Of a stretch of 64,000 nt of DNA, positions 44,784-52,823 are shown piece after piece. The notes beneath the pieces are model-generated. The model saw nothing but the letters and a program-made list of their open reading frames with translations, made no database searches and was not told where the DNA came from. Source of the DNA: Burkholderia anthina (GTDB taxonomy: Bacteria > Pseudomonadota > Gammaproteobacteria > Burkholderiales > Burkholderiaceae). Numbering within the stretch: the first letter of the stretch is position 1; the number at the start of each line of letters is the position of its first letter. The DNA is taken from assembly GCF_001547525.1 (NCBI RefSeq), contig NZ_LNJP01000003.1, positions 744,001-808,000 of the forward strand. The letters are read 5' to 3'. The translations under genes and the position numbers were made by a program.

Positions 44784-44912
44784 CGAAAAAACGAATACAT
44801 GCGGAGAGCGGCGCTCGGTACGCCTGCATGAGCCGTCTCATGAGCAACAACTTCAGATCCCTGCGCGTATCGCACACGATATGCACGACTTCGTCGGGAA
44901 TCCTGCCCTGAG
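44755..44912 (-). pseudogene. C-terminal remnant of a RelE/ParE-type toxin
   Basis: One frame reads PDEVVHIVCDTRRDLKLLLM then RRLMQA from about 44898 to 44822. This matches the C-terminal end of RelE/ParE-family toxins that follow Phd/YefM antitoxins in Burkholderia. The N-terminal two thirds are missing, and the frame is shifted relative to the antitoxin before it. The fragment cannot be an active toxin. Confidence 0.55.
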
Positions 44913-45182
44913 CCGGAAAGGCACGAATCGATGCGATCGCGTCTCCTCCTCGACGGGACGAAAGTGGCCCTGCTCGATCTCGCGATTGCCGAGCGCAAGC
45001 AACTTCAGCAACGCGAGCGTCTCTTCATGCTCCTCGCACGACTTGACGTCCATGACGACGAGCTCCGCCTCACCGTTCCGGCTGATGAGCATCGGCTCGC
45101 GGCTCTCCGGGATGTCCTTGACGATCTCGGCCGCATGGCGCTTGAGATAACTGATCGGCTTGACTCGAGTCGACAATTTCAT
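44853..45182 (-). CDS. Phd/YefM-type antitoxin with a replaced C-terminus
   Basis: The first 75 residues are a normal Phd/YefM antitoxin (MKLSTRVKPISYLKRHAAEI, REPMLISRNGEAELVVMDVK, ALLKLLALGNREIEQGHFRP), a DNA-binding repressor of its own operon. After GHFRPVEE the sequence leaves the family and runs 30 codons through toxin-gene DNA in the wrong frame. A deletion has fused the antitoxin to the 3' end of the toxin gene and removed the usual toxin-binding tail. It may still bind DNA but probably has nothing to neutralise. Confidence 0.7.
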   Translation of the reverse strand: MKLSTRVKPISYLKRHAAEIVKDIPESREPMLISRNGEAELVVMDVKSCEEHEETLALLKLLALGNREIEQGHFRPVEEETRSHRFVPFRLRAGFPTKSCISCAIRAGI

Positions 45183-45275
45183 GGAGCGCGTCCTTTGCCG
45201 AGCACCGGATGAGACCGACCATAGTCTGAATTCGGTCCTGCGCGAGACGAGGGCAGCCGACTGTTCCCGACGCCC

Positions 45276-45935
45276 TTACCCGCCCGCTTCCCTCAACGTC
45301 CCGAGCAACACCTTCCTGCAACTCGCGATCATCTGCGCTTCCGGATCGCGATAGCCGGTCAGCAGCCACGCCGCGCCGACGTTCGTCATCGCGCCCACCA
45401 GCGCCAGACCGATCAGCCGCTGCTCGGTTCGCTCGGCGGGCGTGACGGCCTCGCGCGCCGCGCCGATCGCCATGATCAGCTTGCCGAAGTCGATCAGCAT
45501 GCGCTGGTACGTCATGTCGGTATCGGCGCTCACGCCCATCACTTCGAGCAGCAGCACGCGCGCCGCGCACGGATCACGCAGGAACGCGAAAAACGCGGCG
45601 AGCCCAGCATCGACACGCTCGCGCAGATCGCCGCCGCGCGCGGCGACCGCCTGCGCGACCGCGTCATGCAACTGCTGCGCGTGGTGCAGGTAGGTGCAGC
45701 GCAACAGATCCTCGGTGCTGTCGAACGCCGCATAGAAATAGCGGTCGTTCAGCTTCGCTGCCTGGCAGATCGACCGCACGGTCGCCTTGCGAAAACCCAC
45801 CGTGCCGAACACGCGCGTCGCCGCGCGGATCAACGCGTCGCGCCGCTCGGCGGCCCGCACCTCGGGCGCCACGCCGCCATACGCCCGGCCCCTTTTTTCC
45901 GTTTCGAGTGCTTTCTCCATTCCGCTATTTGACAT
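45276..45935 (-). CDS. TetR-family regulator
   Basis: A 219-residue TetR-type repressor with the N-terminal DNA-binding domain (RDALIRAATRVFGTVGFRKA, VRSICQAAKLNDRYFYAAFD) and a helical ligand domain (CAARVLLLEVMGVSADTDMT). It is divergent from the SDR/BVMO/hydrolase operon with a dyad between them, so it likely represses that operon until a ketone, alcohol or lipid-like inducer binds. Confidence 0.9.
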   Translation of the reverse strand: MSNSGMEKALETEKRGRAYGGVAPEVRAAERRDALIRAATRVFGTVGFRKATVRSICQAAKLNDRYFYAAFDSTEDLLRCTYLHHAQQLHDAVAQAVAARGGDLRERVDAGLAAFFAFLRDPCAARVLLLEVMGVSADTDMTYQRMLIDFGKLIMAIGAAREAVTPAERTEQRLIGLALVGAMTNVGAAWLLTGYRDPEAQMIASCRKVLLGTLREAGG

Positions 45936-45955
45936 CAGGACACTCGAAAACTAAA

Positions 45956-45975
45956 GTGGTGACGAACAACACCAC
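45956..45975. promoter_or_regulatory. Dyad between tetR and the SDR operon, candidate TetR operator
   Basis: GTGGTG-N8-CACCAC is a 6-bp inverted repeat in the 88-bp divergent gap, 21 bp from the TetR start and about 50 bp from the SDR start. Its length and position fit a TetR-family operator. Confidence 0.55.
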
Positions 45976-46023
45976 AATAGATGCGCCGCCGGTACAGCGC
46001 AAGCGGAACGGGAGGAACGACGG

Positions 46024-46926
46024 ATGAAGGGGTTTTCCGGCAAGGTCGCCGCGATCACGGGCGCCGGTTCGGGCATGGGCCGCAGCCTCGCGGTCGAACT
46101 CGCGCGGCGCGGCTGCGAGGTCGCGCTCGCCGACGTCAGCGAAGCCGGGCTTGCCGGCACCGCGGCCGCCTGCGCGCAGCATGGCGTGCGAGTGAGCACG
46201 CGCCGGCTCGACGTCGCCGACCGCGACGCGATGTTCGCGTGGGCCGATTTCGTGCGCGCCGAGCACGGCAAGGTCAACCTGATCTTCAACAATGCGGGCG
46301 TGTCGCTGGCCGCCAGCGCCGAGACCGCGCGTCTCGCCGATCTCGAATGGATCGTCGGCATCAATTTCTGGGGCGTCGTACACGGCACGCAGGCATTCCT
46401 GCCGCATCTGCGCGCGTCGGGCGACGGCCACGTCGTCAACACGTCGAGCCTGTTCGGGCTCGTCGCGATGCCCACGCAAAGCGCATACAACGCGACCAAG
46501 TTCGCGGTGCGCGGCTTCACCGAGGCGCTGCGGATGGAACTCGAACTCGACGGCGCGCCTGTGAGCGCGACCTGCGTGCATCCGGGCGGCGTCGCGACGT
46601 GCATCGTCGACGCGGGCCGCGTCGACACCAGCATCCATGCGCTGACGGGCCAGGACGAAGCGACCCATCGCCGCCAGGCGAACCGCCTGATCAACGCGAC
46701 GACGGCCGACGACGCCGCGCGGCAAATCCTCGCGGGCGTCGAGCGCAATGCGCGCCGCGTGCTCGTCGGCGCCGACGCGCGCCGGCTCGACCGGATCGCG
46801 CGCCTGCTCGGCGCCGGTTACCAGTGGCTGATGCTGCGCCACGTGCGCCGCGCCCGCACCCGCAACCTCGCACGCGCGCACGCACCCGCCGCGCGCCCGA
46901 CCACGCCGACCCAGGACCGCGCATGA
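46024..46926 (+). CDS. Short-chain dehydrogenase/reductase
   Basis: A 300-residue classical SDR. The cofactor motif GAGSGMGRSLAVELARRG lies at about residues 13-30, then NNAGVS, and the active-site Ser (NTSSLFGL) and Tyr-x-x-x-Lys (SAYNATKFAVRGF). It oxidises an alcohol or reduces a ketone with NAD(P). The stop overlaps the start of the Baeyer-Villiger enzyme (ATGA), so the products are probably made together. In such cassettes the SDR supplies the ketone for Baeyer-Villiger oxidation. Confidence 0.92.
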   Translation: MKGFSGKVAAITGAGSGMGRSLAVELARRGCEVALADVSEAGLAGTAAACAQHGVRVSTRRLDVADRDAMFAWADFVRAEHGKVNLIFNNAGVSLAASAETARLADLEWIVGINFWGVVHGTQAFLPHLRASGDGHVVNTSSLFGLVAMPTQSAYNATKFAVRGFTEALRMELELDGAPVSATCVHPGGVATCIVDAGRVDTSIHALTGQDEATHRRQANRLINATTADDAARQILAGVERNARRVLVGADARRLDRIARLLGAGYQWLMLRHVRRARTRNLARAHAPAARPTTPTQDRA

Positions 46927-48524
46927 CCTCGACGACGACCGACCGGCGCGACGCGCCGCCCGCCCCCGGCGCCCGCCACGACAGTGGCGATAACCATGAC
47001 GATCGCGAACAGCGCGACCTCGACGTGCTGATCGTCGGCGCCGGCCTGTCCGGCATCGGCGCCGCGTATCACCTGAAGCAGCGCTGCCCGCACGCGAGCG
47101 TGGCGATCGTCGAGGCGCGCGACGCGATCGGCGGCACCTGGGACCTGTTCCGCTATCCGGGCGTTCGTTCGGATTCCGACATGTTCACGCTCGGCTACAG
47201 CTTCCGCCCGTGGCACAGCGACAAGGCGATCTCCGACGGCCAGACGATCCTCGACTACATCCGCGACACCGCGCGCACCTACGGCATCGACAAGACGATC
47301 CGCTACGGCCGGAAGGTCGTCGCGGCCGACTGGGATTCGAGCCGCGCGCGCTGGACGGTACGCATCGAGCGCACGCAAGACGGCGCGACCGACACGCTCG
47401 TCTACACCTGCCGCTTCCTGTTCATGTGCAGCGGCTACTACGACTACGACGCAGGCTATCTGCCCGACTGGGCCGGCATGGACACGTTCGAGGGCAAGCT
47501 CGTGCATCCGCAGCACTGGCCGAAGGATCTGTCGTACGCGAACCGGCGCGTGGTCGTGATCGGCAGCGGCGCGACGGCCGTCACGCTCGTGCCGTCGATG
47601 GCGGCCGACGCACGGCACGTGACGATGCTGCAGCGCTCGCCGACCTACATCGTGTCGCTGCCCGCGCGCGACCGGATCGCGAACGCGCTGCGCCGCGTGC
47701 TGCCGTCGCGGCTCGCGCACCGGCTGGTGCGCGTGAAGAACGTACTGCTGACGATGTACCTGTACAACGTGTCGCGCCGCAAGCCCGAGCAGACGAAGAA
47801 GTTCATCATCCGCGCGGCCCGCAAGCAGCTCGGCCCCGACTTCGACGTCGCGAAGCACCTGACGCCGCGCTACATGCCGTGGGACCAGCGCGTGTGCCTC
47901 GTGCCGAACGGCGACCTGTTCAAGGCGATCCGCGCGGGCCGCGCGTCGATCGTCACCGACGAGATCGAGCGCTTCACGCCGACCGGCCTCCGGCTGAAGA
48001 GCGGCCAGCAGCTCGACGCGGACGTGATCGTCACCGCGACCGGGCTGAAGGTGAAGATGCTCGGCGGCGCGCGCGTGACGGTCGACGGCCGCGCGGTCGA
48101 TTTGCCCGAGACGGTGTCGTACAAGGGCATGATGTACAGCGACGTGCCGAACCTCGCGTCGTCGTTCGGCTACACGAATGCGTCGTGGACGCTGAAGGCC
48201 GAGCTGATCGCGCGCTACGTGTGCCGGCTGCTCAACCACATGCGCGCGAACGGGTACGACACGTGCGTGCCGCGGCTCGGCGCAGGCGATCTTGGCGACG
48301 TGCCGGCGGTCAACCTGAGCTCCGGCTACATCCAGCGCGCGGCCGGCATCCTGCCGAAGCAGGGGCGCCGCAAGCCGTGGAAGTTCCACCAGAACTACGT
48401 GCTCGATCTCGCGTCGCTGAAATTCAGCGCGCTCGCCGATTCCGCGATGCATTTCGAACGCCGCGCCACAACCGGCCCGGCCGCCACCGCGCCGGCTGCC
48501 GAACCCGCACTCGAAACCCGCTGA
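46923..48524 (+). CDS. Flavin-containing Baeyer-Villiger-type monooxygenase
   Basis: A 533-residue FAD/NADPH enzyme with two Rossmann motifs (VLIVGAGLSGIGAAYHL and VVVIGSGATAVTLVPSMA). Between them is the Baeyer-Villiger fingerprint FxGxxxHxxxWP, here FEGKLVHPQHWP around residue 190. The early ARDAIGGTWDLFRYPGVRSD is also typical. It would insert oxygen next to a ketone carbonyl to make an ester or lactone. Genes for an SDR upstream and an alpha/beta hydrolase downstream fit the sequence alcohol, ketone, ester, acid plus alcohol. The true substrate is unknown. A 30-residue acidic, disordered leader precedes the FAD motif. Confidence 0.9.
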   Translation: MTSTTTDRRDAPPAPGARHDSGDNHDDREQRDLDVLIVGAGLSGIGAAYHLKQRCPHASVAIVEARDAIGGTWDLFRYPGVRSDSDMFTLGYSFRPWHSDKAISDGQTILDYIRDTARTYGIDKTIRYGRKVVAADWDSSRARWTVRIERTQDGATDTLVYTCRFLFMCSGYYDYDAGYLPDWAGMDTFEGKLVHPQHWPKDLSYANRRVVVIGSGATAVTLVPSMAADARHVTMLQRSPTYIVSLPARDRIANALRRVLPSRLAHRLVRVKNVLLTMYLYNVSRRKPEQTKKFIIRAARKQLGPDFDVAKHLTPRYMPWDQRVCLVPNGDLFKAIRAGRASIVTDEIERFTPTGLRLKSGQQLDADVIVTATGLKVKMLGGARVTVDGRAVDLPETVSYKGMMYSDVPNLASSFGYTNASWTLKAELIARYVCRLLNHMRANGYDTCVPRLGAGDLGDVPAVNLSSGYIQRAAGILPKQGRRKPWKFHQNYVLDLASLKFSALADSAMHFERRATTGPAATAPAAEPALETR

Positions 48525-48531
48525 GGCCGAC

Positions 48532-49515
48532 ATGACTCCTACGCTCCATCTGATCCAGAACGTCCTGCTCGGCGTCGTCGCGGCGCTCGCCGCGCTCGCG
48601 CTGTTTTCCGCTTACGTGGCCCGTCGCGTGACGCGCGCGTTTCCGCCCGAAGGCCGCTTCGTCGACATCGACGGCGACCGCATCCACTACGTCGAATACG
48701 GCAACGGCCCGCCGATCGTGTTCGTCCACGGGCTCGCGGGGCAATGGCGCAATTTCGCGTACCTGCCGCTCGCGCGGCTCGCGCAGCGGCATCGCGTGAT
48801 CCTGATCGACCGGCCCGGCGCCGGCCGCTCGCTGCGCGGCGCGGCCTCGCAGGCGAACGTGTTCGCGCAGGCCCGCACGGTCGCCGCGTTCATCGACGCA
48901 CTGAAACTCGACAGGCCGGTGCTGGTCGGCCACTCGCTCGGCGGCGCGATCGCGCTCGCGGTCGGCCTCAACCATGCGGACCGCGTGAGCCGGCTCGCGC
49001 TGATCGCGCCGCTGTCGCACGAGCAGACCGAACCGCCCGCGCCGTTCAAGCCGCTGGTGCTGCCGTCGCCGCTCGTGCGCCGTTTCGTGTCGTGGACCTT
49101 CGCGATTCCGCTGACGATCCTGACTGGCCGCAAGGCCGTGCGCCAGGTGTTCGCGCCGGAGGACGTGCCGCGCGACTTCCCGGTCAAGGGCGGCGGCCTG
49201 CTCGGGATGCGCCCGCACGTGTTCTACGCGACGGCGACGGACCTGCTGTCGGCGCCCGTCGATCTGCCCGCGATGGAGCGCCGCTATCCGGAGCTCGCGC
49301 TGCCGGTCGACGTGCTGTACGGCCGTGCCGATCCGATCCTGAACTGGCGCGAGCACGGCGACGCACTCGCGCAGAAATCGGCGCGCGTGCGGTTGAAGGT
49401 CGTCGAAGGTGGCCACATGCTGCCGGTCACGCTTCCCGAAGCGACGGCCGACTGGTTGCTCGAAGTCGCCGCCGCGCCGGTCGACGCCGCCGCGCAGCCG
49501 GTGCGCATCGCATAG
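48532..49515 (+). CDS. Membrane-anchored alpha/beta hydrolase
   Basis: A 327-residue hydrolase with an N-terminal anchor helix (LLGVVAALAALALFSAYVAR), oxyanion-hole region IVFVHGLAGQWRNFAY, nucleophile elbow VLVGHSLGGAIALAVG with the catalytic Ser, and the C-terminal Asp (GRADPILNW) and His (EGGHMLPVTLP). It probably cleaves the ester or lactone formed by the monooxygenase encoded seven bases upstream, near the cytoplasmic membrane. Confidence 0.9.
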   Translation: MTPTLHLIQNVLLGVVAALAALALFSAYVARRVTRAFPPEGRFVDIDGDRIHYVEYGNGPPIVFVHGLAGQWRNFAYLPLARLAQRHRVILIDRPGAGRSLRGAASQANVFAQARTVAAFIDALKLDRPVLVGHSLGGAIALAVGLNHADRVSRLALIAPLSHEQTEPPAPFKPLVLPSPLVRRFVSWTFAIPLTILTGRKAVRQVFAPEDVPRDFPVKGGGLLGMRPHVFYATATDLLSAPVDLPAMERRYPELALPVDVLYGRADPILNWREHGDALAQKSARVRLKVVEGGHMLPVTLPEATADWLLEVAAAPVDAAAQPVRIA

Positions 49516-49578
49516 GTCGCGGCGACGACGCAGGGCCGGATTCCGATGCCGTGCCGGGCAGCCGGCGCCGCATCGGGT

Positions 49579-49977
49579 TCAGGCTCCGTCGTCGGGTATC
49601 GACAGCCCGAGATCGGCGATCACCTCGCGCGCGTTGCGAAACGCCTCGACCGCGGCAGGCGCCCCTGCGTACAACGCGCTGTGCAGCAATACCTCGCGGA
49701 TCTCGACGAGGCTCGCGCCGTTGTTGAGCGCGCCGCGAACATGGCCCTTCAGCTCCGTGCCGCGGCCGAGCGCCGCCAGCATCGCGCACGTGCACAGGCT
49801 GCGCGTCTTCAGGTCGATCCCGCCCCGCTGCCACGTGCTGCCCCACGCATGCTCGTTCAGCCAGTCCTGCAACGGGCGCGAAAATCCGTCGAGATCGCGC
49901 ATCGCGCGCTCGACGAACGCCTCGCCCATCACGTCGATGCGCCGCGCCTTGCCGTATTCCCTGTCCTGTTCGCTCAT
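49579..49977 (-). CDS. Carboxymuconolactone-decarboxylase-family protein
   Basis: A 132-residue CMD/AhpD-like protein with the conserved helix LKTRSLCTCAMLAALGRGTE and HVRGALNNGASLVEIREVLL. Its best-known member PcaC removes CO2 from 4-carboxymuconolactone, but many relatives are thiol oxidoreductases or have unknown roles. Here the family CxxC is reduced to CTC in the sequence seen. It is convergent with the hydrolase gene and is transcribed on its own. Confidence 0.87.
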   Translation of the reverse strand: MSEQDREYGKARRIDVMGEAFVERAMRDLDGFSRPLQDWLNEHAWGSTWQRGGIDLKTRSLCTCAMLAALGRGTELKGHVRGALNNGASLVEIREVLLHSALYAGAPAAVEAFRNAREVIADLGLSIPDDGA

Positions 49978-50338
49978 GTCGATGCCCTGGTTGGAGTCGG
50001 GACCGCTTCGGCGTCGCCGGCGGCCGGAAGATGTCGAGCCATGTTCGGGCGAGCCGCGCGTTTCGTCAAAGATGCGGCGCTCGGTTCGCGGCCGGTCGCG
50101 TAACGGGCGGCCGAACGCTACGTAACATCCGGGCGCGCGTTACGGCGCCTGACGGGAACATCGCAGCCGCGGCGTGCGCGCACCGCACGCGCCTGTCGCG
50201 CGAAACCGCCATTCCTCCGTTTAAATCGCGTCGATATTCGCGGTTTCCGCAATAAATCGCGACACCGTTTCGCGAAACCTGTCATGGCGCGGAATTTGCA
50301 GTGAAGGCCTGGGACACACTTCCAATGTCGAGGCCAAC
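49978..50338. other. Promoter region of the collagen-like lipoprotein gene
   Basis: A 361-bp gap with no coding region I can support. The last 130 bases are less GC-rich (tttaaatcgcg, aataaatcgcg) and hold repeated TCGCG motifs, including TTTCGCGAAA near 50270. A block around 50193-50225 (CGCGAAAC..CGCCATTC..TCCG) is echoed at 54275-54305 beyond the methyltransferase gene. Confidence 0.35.
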
Positions 50339-52696
50339 ATGCACACTCTCTTCAAGAAGACGACGGTAACGATGGCCGTCTCGTCGCTGCTCGCGCTGTA
50401 CGGCTGCGGTTCGGTCGACGGACCGACGACCCCGCCGACGATCAAGCCGAGCACGTCCGGGACGAGCGGCAGTTCGGGGACTTCGGGTACGTCGGGCGGC
50501 GGCTCGTCGGGGACATCGGGCGGCGGGAGTTCGGGTACTTCGGGTACTTCCGGTACCTCGGGCACCTCCGGCACGTCGGGCACTTCCGGTACTTCCGGTA
50601 CTTCCGGTACTTCCGGTACTTCCGGTACTTCCGGTACTTCCGGTACTTCCGGTACTTCCGGTACTTCCGGTACTTCCGGTACTTCCGGTACTTCCGGTAC
50701 TTCCGGTACTTCCGGTACTTCCGGTACTTCCGGTACTTCCGGTACTTCCGGTACTTCTGGCACGTCGGGCACTTCCGGCACGTCGGGCACTTCCGGCACG
50801 TCGGGCACTTCCGGCACGTCGGGCACTTCCGGCACCTCGGGCACTTCCGGCACCTCGGGTACTTCCGGCACTTCGGGTACTTCCGGTACCTCGGGCACCT
50901 CGGGCACCTCGGGTACTTCCGGCACCTCGGGCACTTCCGGCACGTCGGGCACTTCCGGCACGTCGGGCACTTCCGGCACGTCGGGTACTTCCGGCACTTC
51001 GGGTACTTCCGGCACCTCGGGTACTTCCGGCACCTCGGGCACTTCCGGCACCTCGGGCACTTCCGGCACGTCCGGCACTTCGGGTACTTCCGGCACCTCG
51101 GGTACTTCCGGCACCTCGGGTACTTCCGGCACCTCGGGCACTTCCGGCACGTCCGGCACTTCGGGTACTTCCGGTACCTCGGGTACTTCCGGCACGTCCG
51201 GCACCTCGGGTACTTCCGGCACGTCGGGTACTTCCGGCACGTCGGGCACTTCGGGCACTTCCGGCACGTCGGGTACTTCCGGCACGTCGGGTACTTCCGG
51301 CACGTCAGGCACCTCCGGCACCTCGGGTACTTCCGGCACCTCGGGTACCTCCGGCACCTCCGGCACCAGCGTCACCCCGCTCGGCAACGTCCTCCAGAAA
51401 TCCGGCAACCTCGTGACGGCGCTCGGCACGACGGTCGTGAACGGCGGCACCCAGATCGGCGGCGTGCAGATCCCCGGCACGAACCCGACGACGGCCACCA
51501 GCGTCGGCAATGCAGTCAGCAGCCTCGGCAACGGCGTGCAATCGCTCGGCAACGGCGTCGCAGCCGGCCTGGGCTCGATCGGCGTGTCGCCGAACCCGCT
51601 CGGCCCGACGATCACGTCGACCACCGGCCTGCTGACCGGCGCCGGCGGTGCGGTCAACAGCCTCGGCAATGCCGTGACGAGCCTCGGCACCGGTCCGCTG
51701 TCGCCGCTCGCGCCGGCGACGACGCTGGTCGGCAGTCTCGTCAACACGGTCGGCACCGCGGTCAACTCGACCGCATCGGCGCTTAACACGGCGCTGAACA
51801 GCGCGCCGGTGCAGCAAATCGAGACGCAACTCGGCAGCGTGATCAACCCGATCACGAACACGCTGACCGGCGGCGTCACGACGCCGGGCGTCACGCAAAC
51901 GCTCGGCAACGCCACGTTGCTCGGCGCCCCGCTCAGCGGCCTGCTGAACACGCTCGGCAGCGGCCTCGGCCTGGCCGGTTCGCAGGTCGGCGGCGCAACC
52001 GGCAACCCGGTCGGCACGAGCGCCGGGAACAGCGTGTCCCAGCTCGGTAACACGGTAGCGTCGGCCGGCGGCCTGCTGTCCAGCGGCAGTTCCAGCAGCG
52101 GCACCAATCCGCTCGCCCCGATCACGGGCGTGCTCGGTTCGCTGACGGGCGCACTCGGCGGCGGCAGCAGTTCGAGCGGGTCGGGCGGCACCAGCGGTAC
52201 CAGCGGCGGCCCGCTCGCTCCGATCACCGGCCTGCTCGGCACGGTGACGGGTGCGCTCGGCAGCATCGGCTCGAGCGGCACCGGAGGCACCAGCGGCACC
52301 AGCGGGACGAGTGGCACGAGCGGCGCGGGTCTCGGCGGCCTGCTCGCGCCGGTCACCAACCTCGTCAACTCGCTGACGCCGCTCGGCGCGAGCCTCACCG
52401 GCACCGTCACGACGCCGAGCGGCAACCTGTCCGGCACGCTCGGCGGGGTGCTGACGAGCGGCCCGGTCGGCACGCTCACGGGTGCGCTGGGCACGCCGGC
52501 CGGCTCGGCCGGCGCCGTCGGCACGGTCAGCCCCGGCGGCGCGACGGGCACCGTGACGACGCCGGGCGGCAGCGGCTCCGTGGTGACCGGCCTGACCGGC
52601 AGCACGAGCGGCGGCGCCGCCAGCGGCACCGGCAACCTGCTGTCGCCGGTCACCAACCTGCTCGGCGGTCTGCTCGGCGCCGGCACCAAGAAGTAA
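50339..52696 (+). CDS. Collagen-like (Gly-Thr-Ser repeat) surface lipoprotein
   Basis: A 785-residue lipoprotein. The signal peptide ends at a lipobox (LLALYGC, Cys23). Residues 39-343 are about 100 Thr-Ser-Gly triplets, that is (Gly-X-Y)n with X=Thr and Y=Ser, which could form a bacterial collagen-like stalk. The remaining 440 residues repeat LG-, VT- and NTLGSGLG-type motifs of low complexity and include further TSG patches; the family label used for such Burkholderia proteins is collagen-like triple-helix repeat protein. The DNA of the stalk has a perfect 9-bp array, so length should vary between strains while staying in frame. A role in adhesion or biofilm is inference. The start has GAGGCCAAC upstream. 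Confidence 0.85.
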   Translation: MHTLFKKTTVTMAVSSLLALYGCGSVDGPTTPPTIKPSTSGTSGSSGTSGTSGGGSSGTSGGGSSGTSGTSGTSGTSGTSGTSGTSGTSGTSGTSGTSGTSGTSGTSGTSGTSGTSGTSGTSGTSGTSGTSGTSGTSGTSGTSGTSGTSGTSGTSGTSGTSGTSGTSGTSGTSGTSGTSGTSGTSGTSGTSGTSGTSGTSGTSGTSGTSGTSGTSGTSGTSGTSGTSGTSGTSGTSGTSGTSGTSGTSGTSGTSGTSGTSGTSGTSGTSGTSGTSGTSGTSGTSGTSGTSGTSGTSGTSGTSGTSGTSGTSGTSGTSGTSGTSGTSGTSGTSGTSGTSGTSGTSVTPLGNVLQKSGNLVTALGTTVVNGGTQIGGVQIPGTNPTTATSVGNAVSSLGNGVQSLGNGVAAGLGSIGVSPNPLGPTITSTTGLLTGAGGAVNSLGNAVTSLGTGPLSPLAPATTLVGSLVNTVGTAVNSTASALNTALNSAPVQQIETQLGSVINPITNTLTGGVTTPGVTQTLGNATLLGAPLSGLLNTLGSGLGLAGSQVGGATGNPVGTSAGNSVSQLGNTVASAGGLLSSGSSSSGTNPLAPITGVLGSLTGALGGGSSSSGSGGTSGTSGGPLAPITGLLGTVTGALGSIGSSGTGGTSGTSGTSGTSGAGLGGLLAPVTNLVNSLTPLGASLTGTVTTPSGNLSGTLGGVLTSGPVGTLTGALGTPAGSAGAVGTVSPGGATGTVTTPGGSGSVVTGLTGSTSGGAASGTGNLLSPVTNLLGGLLGAGTKK
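50582..50752 (+). repeat. Nineteen perfect tandem copies of a 9-bp unit
   Basis: The unit acttccggt is repeated 19 times without a change, inside a longer 9/18-bp degenerate array (about 50455-51369) coding for Thr-Ser-Gly. As the unit is nine bases, slippage alters protein length by three residues per unit without frameshift. The purity of this stretch suggests recent expansion. Confidence 0.95.
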
Positions 52697-52823
52697 GCCT
52701 CGACGCATCACGTATCAGAACGACAGGCCAATGGCCGGGCGCGCATCCATAAACAGCCCGGTCGACGGCCGGCGTCACCCGCCAAGCGGGGGCGCCGGCC
52801 CTCATCCCTACGAGGATCCGATC

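Noticed and set aside
50221..52689. A minus-strand frame coding for Pro-Glu-Val-Pro repeats opposite the collagen-like gene
   Set aside because: The repeat is only the complement of the Thr-Ser-Gly array. The plus strand has a signal peptide, lipobox and ribosome site; this frame has none of these.
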